From Thiotrichaceae bacterium UBA7357 (GTDB taxonomy: Bacteria; Pseudomonadota; Gammaproteobacteria; Eutrophobiales; Eutrophobiaceae): 64,000 nt of DNA. The stretch spans positions 24,912 to 88,911 of the forward strand of contig DKOR01000037.1 in assembly GCA_002470825.1 (NCBI GenBank), written 5' to 3'. The first letter of the stretch is position 1. Each line of letters starts with the position of its first letter. Position numbers and translations under genes: made by a program. Below are positions 44,842-52,714 of this stretch, piece after piece. Below the pieces are notes generated by a model that worked only from the letters and a program-made list of their open reading frames with translations, did not search any database and had not been told where the DNA came from.

Positions 44842-46116
44842 GTGAAAAATGACATATACACTTTTTTTGAAGAAGAATCTCGATCATTGGAGGAACAACT
44901 TGCGCTATTAGCCGAAATCTCTCAAAGTTTCTCAAGTACGTTGAATATATCCCAGACTTTGAATATTGCAATAGAGCAGTTTCTGGAATATCTAAATGCT
45001 GAAGCGGCATCTATATTTTTATTAGATTCTGAATCTCAAGAGTTGGTATGCGCTGAATGCGCCGGACCAGTTAATATAACTGGTTTAAGACTATCTTCAA
45101 AAAAAGGTATTGTGGGTAAAACAGTAACGACACGTAGTATTCAGGTGGTTCGTGATGTGCAAAGTGATCCTGATTTTGCAAGAAAGATTGATGCTGCGTC
45201 TGGCTTCTCGACACGTTCAATTCTCTGTGTGCCACTAATTATTAATAATGAATGTATTGGTGCATTGGAATTATTAAATAAGAAGAATAATGATTTATTT
45301 GGGGATCAAGATAAGCATCTTTCTATGGCATTAGCTTCTTACGCAGCATTAGCGATCAATAATGCACGTATGGCAGATGCCTTGGTTGAACAAGAACGTA
45401 TGCGCAAAGAACTTGAATTAGCGAGAGAGATACAACTCGATCTTTTGCCCGATGTGTCAGAAGAATCAAACTTTCCGATTAATGGTGTGAATGTGCCTGC
45501 ATTAGAGGTATCAGGTGACTTTTATGATTTTTTTAAGCGAGATGATGGATTAATTTATTTCAACTTGGCTGACGTGTCTGGTAAAGGCATGAATGCGGCT
45601 ATGTTAATGGCAAAAGCAAGTAGCTTATTACATCACTTAGCAAAAGATATTGACGACCCAGGAAAGTTATTAGCTAGGGTTAATGATGAAATTTGCGAAA
45701 CTGTATCGCATGGTATGTTTGTCACAATTGTTTCAGGCTTCATTGATACCAACACATGTACGATTAAATATTCTAATGCGGGACATCAACCGCCACTGTT
45801 TCATCACAGTTCAGGAGAATTTGAGGAAATAGAGGCAGGAGCCCCGCCGATTGGGATTCTTCCTGGAACAGAATTTCCTGTTACAACAATTAAGCTTGAT
45901 GGTGGCTCTGTTTATATTTTTACGGATGGTGTCACTGAAAGCCGAAACGACGAGCAAAAGTTATTAGATGTGGGTGGTTTGATCAAATTGATTGAAGAAA
46001 ACTCGAAAGTAACACCAACAAAGCGTTTGGAAAATATAATTGCAAAAATTCAAAATCCGAATATTGAGCAACATGATGATATTACTCTTATGGTTATTGA
46101 GTGTTGTATAGAATGA
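44842..46116 (+). CDS. GAF domain-SpoIIE/RsbU-type PP2C phosphatase
   Basis: The protein has 424 residues from the GTG at 44842; a TTG at 44833 would add three. The N-terminal GAF domain (about 20-175: LDSESQELVCAECAGP, STRSILCVPLIIN, IGALELLNKKN) leads through a helix (EQERMRKELELAREIQ) into the SpoIIE phosphatase domain. That domain has the metal-binding acids in GDFYDFF, NLADVSGKGMNAAML and TDGVTESRN, plus YSNAGHQPPLF. Such enzymes dephosphorylate STAS antagonists. It is the first gene of a partner-switching triad fused by overlaps to a lipid ABC transporter. No receiver or membrane domain is present, so the GAF domain is the probable input. Confidence 0.93.
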   Translation: MKNDIYTFFEEESRSLEEQLALLAEISQSFSSTLNISQTLNIAIEQFLEYLNAEAASIFLLDSESQELVCAECAGPVNITGLRLSSKKGIVGKTVTTRSIQVVRDVQSDPDFARKIDAASGFSTRSILCVPLIINNECIGALELLNKKNNDLFGDQDKHLSMALASYAALAINNARMADALVEQERMRKELELAREIQLDLLPDVSEESNFPINGVNVPALEVSGDFYDFFKRDDGLIYFNLADVSGKGMNAAMLMAKASSLLHHLAKDIDDPGKLLARVNDEICETVSHGMFVTIVSGFIDTNTCTIKYSNAGHQPPLFHHSSGEFEEIEAGAPPIGILPGTEFPVTTIKLDGGSVYIFTDGVTESRNDEQKLLDVGGLIKLIEENSKVTPTKRLENIIAKIQNPNIEQHDDITLMVIECCIE

Positions 46117-46529
46117 GTGAGGATATGCTTTCTGAAATACGATTTCCAGCGAAAGCAGAACGCTTATGTGAGGTGAGGGCGTTGGTGAAAAAGAGGGCTA
46201 AAGAAGTGGGCTGCTGTTCTGAAGTAACAGATGAGTTAGTAATTGCAGTTAATGAGGCCTGTATGAATGTCATTCAGCATGCTTATAAGGGTGATGAGTC
46301 GGGAGAAGTTCTGCTGCAGATAATTAGTGATGATGTAAAGATTCATTTTAGAATAGAGGACTATGCCAATCCAATAGATCTAGACTCAGTCGAGCCTCGA
46401 GATCTTGATGATTTACGGCCGGGTGGCTTAGGAACACATTTCATTAACGAGATAATGGATGAATGTGACAGGGGATATCTTGAAGGAGAAAATGGAAATT
46501 ACCTCGAGATGACAAAAAAAATAAGTTAA
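46113..46529 (+). CDS. RsbW/SpoIIAB-type serine kinase (anti-sigma-like ATPase)
   Basis: The protein has 138 residues from the ATG at 46113, which overlaps the phosphatase stop by 4 nt. It is a GHKL/HATPase_c_2 protein. The N box is VNEACMNVIQHAYKG, the G1-like box is RIEDYANPID and the G2 box is RPGGLGTHFINEIM, so the ATP pocket looks complete. In the family such kinases phosphorylate a STAS partner on Ser and bind either that partner or a sigma factor. No sigma factor gene lies nearby, and the next gene is a STAS protein. Confidence 0.92.
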   Translation: MSEDMLSEIRFPAKAERLCEVRALVKKRAKEVGCCSEVTDELVIAVNEACMNVIQHAYKGDESGEVLLQIISDDVKIHFRIEDYANPIDLDSVEPRDLDDLRPGGLGTHFINEIMDECDRGYLEGENGNYLEMTKKIS

Positions 46530-46551
46530 AAATAAAATGTGAGTAATAAGT

Positions 46552-46884
46552 ATGAATATTGATAAAGTGGAAGGCGCAGATTTTACGGTTATAGGACTGG
46601 AAGGAGATGTAGACCTGTCTTGTTCACCTGATGCTCGGAGAAGTATTCTGGATGTGTTAGAAACGAAAAAAAATCTGTTAATTGATCTGGCAAAGGTAAG
46701 TTATATAGATAGCTCCGGTGTGGCCAGTCTGGTTGAGGGTTATCAGACAGCTAAAAAGCGAACCTTAAAGTTTGGTCTGGTGGGTATTAGTGATGCTGTA
46801 ATGAGTGTTTTAAAGTTAGCGCGACTTGATAAAGTTTTTCCTATTTATGATTCTGTAGCAGAGTTTGAAAAAGAGGATGCCTGA
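46552..46884 (+). CDS. STAS domain protein (anti-sigma antagonist / MlaB-like)
   Basis: The protein has 110 residues and is a single STAS domain. Strand one includes VEGADFTVIGLEGDVDL, and the signature loop is VSYIDSSGVASLVEGY. The second Ser of DSSG is the residue phosphorylated in SpoIIAA and RsbV. It overlaps the following mlaE gene by 8 nt. In Escherichia coli MlaB is also a STAS protein, binds the MlaF ATPase and lacks a cognate kinase. This protein thus has two possible partners: the kinase upstream and the ATPase downstream. Confidence 0.92.
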   Translation: MNIDKVEGADFTVIGLEGDVDLSCSPDARRSILDVLETKKNLLIDLAKVSYIDSSGVASLVEGYQTAKKRTLKFGLVGISDAVMSVLKLARLDKVFPIYDSVAEFEKEDA

Positions 46885-47689
46885 AGCTGATAATCATCCA
46901 GTAATTAATTCATTAGAGCTTGTTGGTCATTCAACCATAAAGCTGATTGAAGAAGCGGGATACTGCTTTACTTTATTGTTTGAATCACTATTCTGGATTT
47001 TAGTTGGTCCATTTATAAAACGACCGGTTCGCATTTCATCAATATTTTCGCAAATGATGACAATGGGAGTAGCCGCATGTCCGATAGTATTTGTTCTGTC
47101 ATTTTCAATCGGTGTCATGTTGGCCATTCAAATGATTTATAATCTGAGGACATTTGGAGCAGAATCTCAGGTTGTCGTTGGCGTCGCCTTTTCAGTTACT
47201 AGAGAGTTTGGTCCATTGATAACAGGCATTCTAATTGCCGGCAGGACCGGTTCATCACTGGCAGCAAAAATCGGTACGATGCAAGTAAACCAAGAGATAG
47301 ATGCGTTACGTGTGATGGGGATCAATCCAGTTAGATATCTGGTTGCTCCAACACTGTTTGCTATGATAGTAATGCTTCCGGTATTGACTTTTTTTTCTGA
47401 TCTAGCTGGATTGCTGGGTGGTGCGATATACACAAATATTGAAATTGGTTTAAGTTTTGATGCTTATCTAGATAGAACCTTAACAGCCTTAGCAGTAGCA
47501 GATGTGATGCAGGGAATATTTAAAAGCATCATCTTTGCTTTAATTATTACCTTGGTGGGTGTCAGTAATGGATTTTCAGTGACGGGGGGTGCAGAAGGTG
47601 TTGGTAAGGCCACTACACGTTCAGTCGTACTCTCAATTTCATATATTGTCATTGCTGATATGATTTTTACTTATTTTTTAAATCTGTAA
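46877..47689 (+). CDS. mlaE: MlaE-type ABC transporter permease
   Basis: The protein has 270 residues from the ATG at 46877; a TTG at 46865 would add four. It has five or six hydrophobic segments and family motifs TREFGPLITGILIAGRTGSS, QEIDALRVMGINPVRYLV and FSDLAGLLGGAIYTN. MlaE/YrbE permeases move phospholipids between the inner membrane and an MCE-domain partner. It overlaps the STAS gene upstream and is 4 nt before mlaF. Unlike the Escherichia coli operon, the STAS gene is first rather than last. Confidence 0.94.
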   Translation: MPEADNHPVINSLELVGHSTIKLIEEAGYCFTLLFESLFWILVGPFIKRPVRISSIFSQMMTMGVAACPIVFVLSFSIGVMLAIQMIYNLRTFGAESQVVVGVAFSVTREFGPLITGILIAGRTGSSLAAKIGTMQVNQEIDALRVMGINPVRYLVAPTLFAMIVMLPVLTFFSDLAGLLGGAIYTNIEIGLSFDAYLDRTLTALAVADVMQGIFKSIIFALIITLVGVSNGFSVTGGAEGVGKATTRSVVLSISYIVIADMIFTYFLNL

Positions 47690-47693
47690 ATTA

Positions 47694-48488
47694 ATGAAAA
47701 ATAATAAATCAGCTATTGAAGTTAACGATCTGGTAACACATTACGGCCCTCGAGAGATCTTGCATGGCATTGATTTGTCAATTAATGAAGATGAGATAAT
47801 GATTATTATGGGTGGAAGTGGCTCGGGAAAAAGTACATTACTACGTTATTTACTTGGGCTCGGCACTCCTTCAAGCGGCAGTATTAATTTGCTTGGTAAG
47901 GATATAACTAAAATCAGTAATAACGAAATGCATCAACTGAGACAAAATATGGGTGTAGCATTTCAGGGAGGAGCATTGCTAAGTTCAATGACTGTTGGTG
48001 AAAATGTTAAATTACCGCTACGTGAACACACAAACCTTGATGAAAAAACAATGGAAATAATGGCTAGGATGAAGCTTGAGGTTGTAAATCTTGGTGGCTT
48101 TGAAAAAATGATGCCGGCGGAGTTATCTGGAGGCATGATTAAACGCGCTGCTCTTGCTCGCGCGATTGTTATGGACCCAAAATTAATGTTCTTTGATGAA
48201 CCTTCCGCAGGTCTTGATCCTGTTGTTTCAGCCGAGTTAGATGAACTTATTTTAGAACTAAGAGATGCGATGAAAATGACAATCGTTGTCGTTACGCATG
48301 AACTTGAAAGTGCTTTTAAGATTGCTGATAGAATTACTGTGCTTGACCAAGGAAATATACTCATGACTGATACTGTGGAAAATATCAAGAATTCTGATAA
48401 TGAACGAATTCAATCGTTATTAAATCGACGTCCCAGCAATGATGAAGTGCAAGCAGATGAATATTTAAATCGATTAACGGGTATATAG
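47694..48488 (+). CDS. mlaF: MlaF-type ABC transporter ATP-binding protein
   Basis: The protein has 264 residues. Walker A is IMGGSGSGKSTLL, the Q loop is GVAFQGGALLSSMTVGENV, the signature is ELSGGMIKRAALARA, Walker B is LMFFDEPSAGLDPV and the switch His is VVVTHELES. The LSGGM signature and the C-terminal tail are typical of the Mla/Mce group. It energises lipid movement through MlaE. In MlaF the STAS protein MlaB docks on the ATPase helical domain, so the STAS protein encoded two genes upstream may bind here. Confidence 0.95.
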   Translation: MKNNKSAIEVNDLVTHYGPREILHGIDLSINEDEIMIIMGGSGSGKSTLLRYLLGLGTPSSGSINLLGKDITKISNNEMHQLRQNMGVAFQGGALLSSMTVGENVKLPLREHTNLDEKTMEIMARMKLEVVNLGGFEKMMPAELSGGMIKRAALARAIVMDPKLMFFDEPSAGLDPVVSAELDELILELRDAMKMTIVVVTHELESAFKIADRITVLDQGNILMTDTVENIKNSDNERIQSLLNRRPSNDEVQADEYLNRLTGI

Positions 48489-48496
48489 CTAAGATT

Positions 48497-49507
48497 ATGA
48501 AACGCGATAATATTAATTACCTTGTTGTAGGCTCATTTGTCATGCTTTTGTTGCTTAGCTTTTTTGTATTTCTTTATCAAATAATGGGCAGTGGTGGTCC
48601 GATAGAAAAGTATTTTGTGATCTACAAGAATGTATCAGGCATCAAATATGGAACTCCTGTAGCGTTTGAAGGTTATCAAGTTGGGCAAGTCGACATGATT
48701 GAACCAATACGTAAAGACGGCAAAACAAATTATCGCTTAACGTTATCAATAGAAAAAGAGTGGCCTATACCAATTGATAGTGTCGCCAAAATAGTTGCTT
48801 CTGGTTTACTCGCCGCTGTGACCATTGATATTACTGAAGGCGTAAGTCAAGACTTGCTTGACCCAGGCACAACGATAACAGGCAAGGAAGCAGCTAATAT
48901 TTTTGCGACGGTCAATGAGGTTGCGTCAGACCTTAGTGATCTGTCTCAAAGTAGCATTAAACCACTGCTAAATAATTTAAATGAACAGTTCCTATCTATT
49001 TCAACAGAACTTACTGATATAACAAAGAACACAATAAAGCCTTTACTTGAAAGTTTTAGTAATCAAGTTGAAGAAACTGATATGGTTAGTAAATTAAGCG
49101 GCTTGATTAATAATCTTAATCAGACCTCAGAAGATCTACAAAAAGTATTCAATAGTCAAAATCAGGAAAACGTAACAGTATTCTTGGATAGTATGAGTAT
49201 CGCCTCAACAGGGATGAATAAGTTAGTCACCAATATTGATGATACGAGGAAATCAATGGATATAATCTTAAGTAATATCGATAAGGTTATTGGTGGTATT
49301 AACCGTATGCTTGAAGACAATGATAATAAAATGAGTGGTTCGCTCACTGATTTACAAAAGACTTTATCGGTAATGTCAACACATATAGATGCGATTACAC
49401 ACCACCTTGAGGGGAGCAGTAGAAATATACATGAGTTTACGCGGCAGATTAAAGAAAATCCGGGCTTGCTTATTCGAGGTTCAGCTCAAGTTGAAGAGGT
49501 CAAATGA
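48497..49507 (+). CDS. mlaD: MCE-domain substrate-binding protein (MlaD-type)
   Basis: The protein has 336 residues. It has an N-terminal membrane anchor (NYLVVGSFVMLLLLSFFVF), then the MCE domain (about 37-120: YKNVSGIKYGTPVAFEGYQV, WPIPIDSVAKIVASGLLAA). A long helical region with heptad-like Ser, Asn and Leu follows to the C-terminus. It is much longer than Escherichia coli MlaD (183 residues), so it may build a longer periplasmic tube or needle of the PqiB/LetB style. It is 8 nt after mlaF and overlaps the lipoprotein gene by 4 nt. Confidence 0.92.
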   Translation: MKRDNINYLVVGSFVMLLLLSFFVFLYQIMGSGGPIEKYFVIYKNVSGIKYGTPVAFEGYQVGQVDMIEPIRKDGKTNYRLTLSIEKEWPIPIDSVAKIVASGLLAAVTIDITEGVSQDLLDPGTTITGKEAANIFATVNEVASDLSDLSQSSIKPLLNNLNEQFLSISTELTDITKNTIKPLLESFSNQVEETDMVSKLSGLINNLNQTSEDLQKVFNSQNQENVTVFLDSMSIASTGMNKLVTNIDDTRKSMDIILSNIDKVIGGINRMLEDNDNKMSGSLTDLQKTLSVMSTHIDAITHHLEGSSRNIHEFTRQIKENPGLLIRGSAQVEEVK

Positions 49508-50097
49508 TGATGCGCTATGCTATTTTATTGAGTTTTCTTTTAGTGTTGACGGCATGCTCCACACAAGCGCCATTACCGACTGATCATTATTACCGTCTGC
49601 CTGAATTAAGAGATATTGGTTCCGATCAGGAACGATTGAATTCAATTAGTGTGCTCAATTTTAAAGCAGTGGGCTTATATCAGCAGCGCGCAATCGTCTA
49701 CACCAAGGATCGGATAGAACTAAAACAATATCATTATCACCATTGGACCGATTCTCCGACCCGGCTACTGCAAGAACGTTTGGCCGAAAGATTACGTTTA
49801 AGTGGCATCTCGAATTTAGTTTTGAATACGTTTGAAGGAAATAGCGAACTAATAATTAAGGGACAAATTAAGGCTTTTGAGCGGGTTCAGCAAAAAGAAA
49901 GTGAAAGTGTTTATGTGAAATTATTACTTCAGGTTGATTCTAATACTAAGGGTGCTACTATTTTACATAAAGAGTATGTTCAAACTGTGATGTTACCATC
50001 GAATAATATTACTAATACAATTAAAGCATTCGCAGAGGCTGTAGATTTAATCTTCAACGATTTTTATGTAGATTTAAGTGAGATTATTAAAGTGTAA
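49504..50097 (+). CDS. ABC-type transport auxiliary lipoprotein (PqiC-like)
   Basis: The protein has 197 residues with a lipoprotein signal peptide and lipobox LTACS (Cys about residue 18). The mature part fits the ABC_trans_aux family (PF03886): DHYYRLPEL at the start, ISVLNFKAVGLYQQRAIVY, LKQYHYHHWTDSPTRLLQERL. In PqiC-like proteins this outer-membrane lipoprotein receives the MCE tube. It takes the place of MlaC, which is absent. It overlaps mlaD (ATGA), completing a seven-gene unit, and is followed by a terminator. Confidence 0.9.
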   Translation: MMMRYAILLSFLLVLTACSTQAPLPTDHYYRLPELRDIGSDQERLNSISVLNFKAVGLYQQRAIVYTKDRIELKQYHYHHWTDSPTRLLQERLAERLRLSGISNLVLNTFEGNSELIIKGQIKAFERVQQKESESVYVKLLLQVDSNTKGATILHKEYVQTVMLPSNNITNTIKAFAEAVDLIFNDFYVDLSEIIKV

Positions 50098-50099
50098 AT

Positions 50100-50130
50100 A
50101 AACGGGCCAATCACTTGATTCGCCCGTTTT
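50100..50130. terminator. bidirectional intrinsic terminator (lipid-transport operon / htpG)
   Basis: AAACGGGC (50100-50107) pairs with GCCCGTTT (50122-50129), a perfect 8-bp stem with a 14-nt loop. In the plus direction it is followed by TTTTAAATTT. In the minus direction it is followed by TTTATTTAC. It lies between the lipoprotein stop (50097) and the htpG stop (50156), so it can end both convergent transcripts. Confidence 0.85.
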
Positions 50131-50155
50131 AAATTTACAAATAACTTAGTCCCTG

Positions 50156-52132
50156 TTACTCAGCTAGAGTGACTATCAAACTATTTAACTTGTTAACAAA
50201 GGTCGCGGGGTCTTCCAATTGGCTCCCTTCACTTAACAAAGCTTGGTCGAATAATATCTGTGACCAATCAGCGAATAGGTCCTCATTTGCTTCACCATCA
50301 ATTTTCTTGAGAATAGGATGCTCTGGGTTTATTTCAAGTATCGGCTTGGTTGCAGGTATCTCTTGGCCTGATGCCTTGAGAATTTGTTCCATCTGTCTAC
50401 CCATGTCATTTTCATCCGCCACGAGACAGGCGGGAGACGTGGTCAAGCGTGATGTGGCGCGAACAGTCTTTACTTTTTCTTCTAAAACTTTTCGAATTCG
50501 TTCTGATAATTTTTCATTTTCTTCACTTTTTTTACCATCATCTTTCTTTTCTTCTTCATCCTTTAAATCGCCTAGATCCAATTCTCCCTTAGTGACAGAT
50601 TGAAGTGGCTTATCTTCGACTTCTGCCCAATGTGTCGTCACCCATTCATCAACAGGATCGGACATGAGTAATACTTCGATACCTTTCTTTTTGAAAATTT
50701 CTAAATGCGGACTGTTTTTAGCCATAGCATGTGTATTAGCAGAAACATAATAAATGGCCTTTTGGCCTTCCTGCATACGTCCTATGTAATCTTTTATAGA
50801 AATATTTTGATCTTCAGAATCATCATGTGTACTGCTGAAGCGAAACAAATTTGATAGGTCTTTTTTATAATCATCGCCTTCAACCACGCCTTCTTTAATT
50901 ACTCTACCAAACGTCTTCCAGAACTCTGCGTATTTATCGGCTTCTTTTTTAGCCATGGTTTTTAATAAACCGATAATTTTCTTAGTACACCCAGAACGAA
51001 TTGAATCAATAACCTTATTGTGTTGTAAAATTTCGCGTGAAACATTTAATGGAAGATCATCTGAATCCACCACACCTCGCACAAAACGTAACCAGGGTGG
51101 AATCAATTGTTCTGCGTCATCCATAATGAAGATACGCTTCACATAGAGTTTTATGCCATGACGTTGCTGCCTATCCCACATGTCAAATGGGGCTCGTTTG
51201 GGTATGTAAAGCAAGGAGGTATATTCAAGCTTTCCTTCTACCCGATTGTGAACATGTGCCGTGGGTTCTTCAAAATCGTGGCTCACATGTTTATAAAATT
51301 CATTGTATTCTTCGTCAGATATGTCCTTCTTATTGCGCGCCCAGAGTGCGGTAGCGCTATTAACGGTTTCTTCGGTGACAACAGTCTCATATTTCTTTTC
51401 TTTTTCCTTGCCTTTGTCTCCATCAGCAACTTCTTTTGTCTCTTCTTTTCCTTCTTCCTCTTCTTCTTTTATCTCTACCTGTTCTTCTTTATCCATGATT
51501 ATCGGTAGTGAGATATGATCAGAGTACTTATTAATGATATTTCTTAGCTGATAATCATTTAAAAAATCTTCATTGTCATCACGAAGGTGCAAGACTACTT
51601 TTGTGCCCCGTAACTCTTGATCAATTGTTTCTATGGAATAATCATTTTCACCTTCAGATACCCAACGTACGCCTTCATTTTGACCTAAACCTGCACGACG
51701 GGTAATGACTTCAACTTTTTGTGCGATGATAAAGCAGGAATAAAAACCAACACCAAATTGACCAATTAACTGAGAATCCTTGGATTGATCTCCCGTTAAT
51801 GCTTCGAAGAATTGTTTTGTACCCGATTTTGCTATCGTGCCAAGATGTTCGATAACCTCGTCACGAGACATACCGATACCATTATCAGAGACGGTAATCG
51901 TTTTTAAGTCCTTATTGTATTCGACTTTTATTTTTAGATCTGAATCACCTTCGTACAAGCCATCATTCTTGAGCGCTTCAAAACGTAACTTATCCGCCGC
52001 ATCTGAGGCATTAGAAATTAACTCCCGTAAGAATATTTCTTTGTTGCTGTACAAAGAATGAATCATGAGGTGTAGTAATTGCTTAACCTCCGTTTGAAAC
52101 CCTAGCGTTTCCTGTTTTGTATCTGCAGACAT
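50156..52132 (-). CDS. htpG: molecular chaperone HtpG (Hsp90)
   Basis: The protein has 658 residues, about 34 more than Escherichia coli HtpG. The N-terminal GHKL ATPase has IFLRELISNASDAADKLRFE, SDNGIGMSRDEVIEHLG and GQFGVGFYSCF. The middle domain carries the catalytic Arg region RFVRGVVDSDDLPLNVSRE, and the C-terminal dimerisation domain is complete. Two charged expansions stand out: residues about 215-248 (Glu/Lys-rich, between N and middle domains) and about 510-535. A heat-shock-type promoter precedes the gene. ATG and GGAG are well spaced. Confidence 0.97.
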   Translation of the reverse strand: MSADTKQETLGFQTEVKQLLHLMIHSLYSNKEIFLRELISNASDAADKLRFEALKNDGLYEGDSDLKIKVEYNKDLKTITVSDNGIGMSRDEVIEHLGTIAKSGTKQFFEALTGDQSKDSQLIGQFGVGFYSCFIIAQKVEVITRRAGLGQNEGVRWVSEGENDYSIETIDQELRGTKVVLHLRDDNEDFLNDYQLRNIINKYSDHISLPIIMDKEEQVEIKEEEEEGKEETKEVADGDKGKEKEKKYETVVTEETVNSATALWARNKKDISDEEYNEFYKHVSHDFEEPTAHVHNRVEGKLEYTSLLYIPKRAPFDMWDRQQRHGIKLYVKRIFIMDDAEQLIPPWLRFVRGVVDSDDLPLNVSREILQHNKVIDSIRSGCTKKIIGLLKTMAKKEADKYAEFWKTFGRVIKEGVVEGDDYKKDLSNLFRFSSTHDDSEDQNISIKDYIGRMQEGQKAIYYVSANTHAMAKNSPHLEIFKKKGIEVLLMSDPVDEWVTTHWAEVEDKPLQSVTKGELDLGDLKDEEEKKDDGKKSEENEKLSERIRKVLEEKVKTVRATSRLTTSPACLVADENDMGRQMEQILKASGQEIPATKPILEINPEHPILKKIDGEANEDLFADWSQILFDQALLSEGSQLEDPATFVNKLNSLIVTLAE

Positions 52133-52177
52133 ATTTATTTAGACTCCATCACATTATTAATTCTCGATTATTGACAG

Positions 52178-52205
52178 ATATTGGGATTGATATTTGATTT
52201 TCAAG
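52178..52205 (-). promoter_or_regulatory. sigma-32-type promoter of htpG
   Basis: On the minus strand CTTGAAA (52205-52199) is followed after 13 nt by CCCAATAT (52185-52178). This fits the heat-shock consensus CTTGAAA / CCCCATNT with one mismatch. The -10 element is 46 nt upstream of the htpG ATG, giving a leader of about 38 nt. htpG is a classical sigma-32 gene, which supports the assignment. Confidence 0.7.
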
Positions 52206-52210
52206 TTATC

Positions 52211-52239
52211 TTGGCTTGTTTTCACCTCAATTATATAAT
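52211..52239 (+). promoter_or_regulatory. sigma-70-type promoter of the Tad pilin gene
   Basis: TTGGCT (52211-52216), a 17-nt spacer and a perfect TATAAT (52234-52239) lie 94 nt upstream of the prepilin ATG. The -35 matches 4 of 6. The region is AT-rich, so a perfect -10 has some chance expectation, but spacing and position are ideal. The promoter lies back to back with the htpG promoter in a 200-bp gap. Confidence 0.5.
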
Positions 52240-52332
52240 TCGGTATTATTATCGATAATTATTATGTAATATATTCTTTAAATGTGCATTGTAAATAAGA
52301 ACTTTTAAATATAAACGGGGATGAAATAAAAC

Positions 52333-52572
52333 ATGAAAAATCTAATCAAACAAATTGGTCAAGGAATGACAGAGTACATCATTATCGTTGCATTAATTGC
52401 AATTGCGGGTATTGGTGCTTTTACATTCTTTAGTGATGGTATGAAAGATACAATAGGTAATGTAACTGCAGAACTGACAGGTGGAGAAGCCACTGCTGAG
52501 GTATCGGATGCGACTGATGGAAGACTTGGTAAAGGTGAAAATATGGATACTTTCAAAGGACAAAATAAATAA
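52333..52572 (+). CDS. Flp-type prepilin (Tad pilus major pilin candidate)
   Basis: The protein has 79 residues. It begins MKNLIKQIG, then QGMTEYIIIVALIAIAGIGA: a Flp/type IVb prepilin motif with cleavage expected after Gly9 (G/XXXXEY) and a hydrophobic assembly helix. The mature protein would have 70 residues with a Gly/Ala/Asp-rich hydrophilic tail (GGEATAEVSDATDG). It is the first gene of the Tad locus and is followed by a strong hairpin, an arrangement giving excess pilin mRNA. No prepilin peptidase gene is within the window. Confidence 0.88.
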   Translation: MKNLIKQIGQGMTEYIIIVALIAIAGIGAFTFFSDGMKDTIGNVTAELTGGEATAEVSDATDGRLGKGENMDTFKGQNK

Positions 52573-52622
52573 GAATAAATACAAGTATCATACTTGTATA
52601 CACACTTAAGTAACTAGCAGCT

Positions 52623-52657
52623 CTATGCGAGATTGCACACTCTGGCGTCTCGCATAG
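52623..52657 (+). terminator. terminator/attenuator after the prepilin gene
   Basis: CTATGCGAGA (52623-52632) pairs perfectly with TCTCGCATAG (52648-52657), a 10-bp stem with a 15-nt loop, followed by CATTTTACTAA. It lies 50 nt after the prepilin stop and 58 nt before the next tad gene, which has no obvious own promoter. Partial read-through would make pilin mRNA abundant relative to assembly genes. The T tract is short, so it may also act as an mRNA stabiliser. Confidence 0.7.
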
Positions 52658-52714
52658 CATTTTACTAATCCAAACCAAAATTAATTTAATTTAAACAGGC
52701 GACTTTTGAGGATA

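Noticed and set aside
44842..46884. Phosphatase-kinase-STAS triad as a general stress sigma-factor (SigB-type) cascade
   Set aside because: No sigma factor gene lies nearby, and the genes overlap into the lipid transporter; control of a distant sigma factor cannot be excluded but has no local support.
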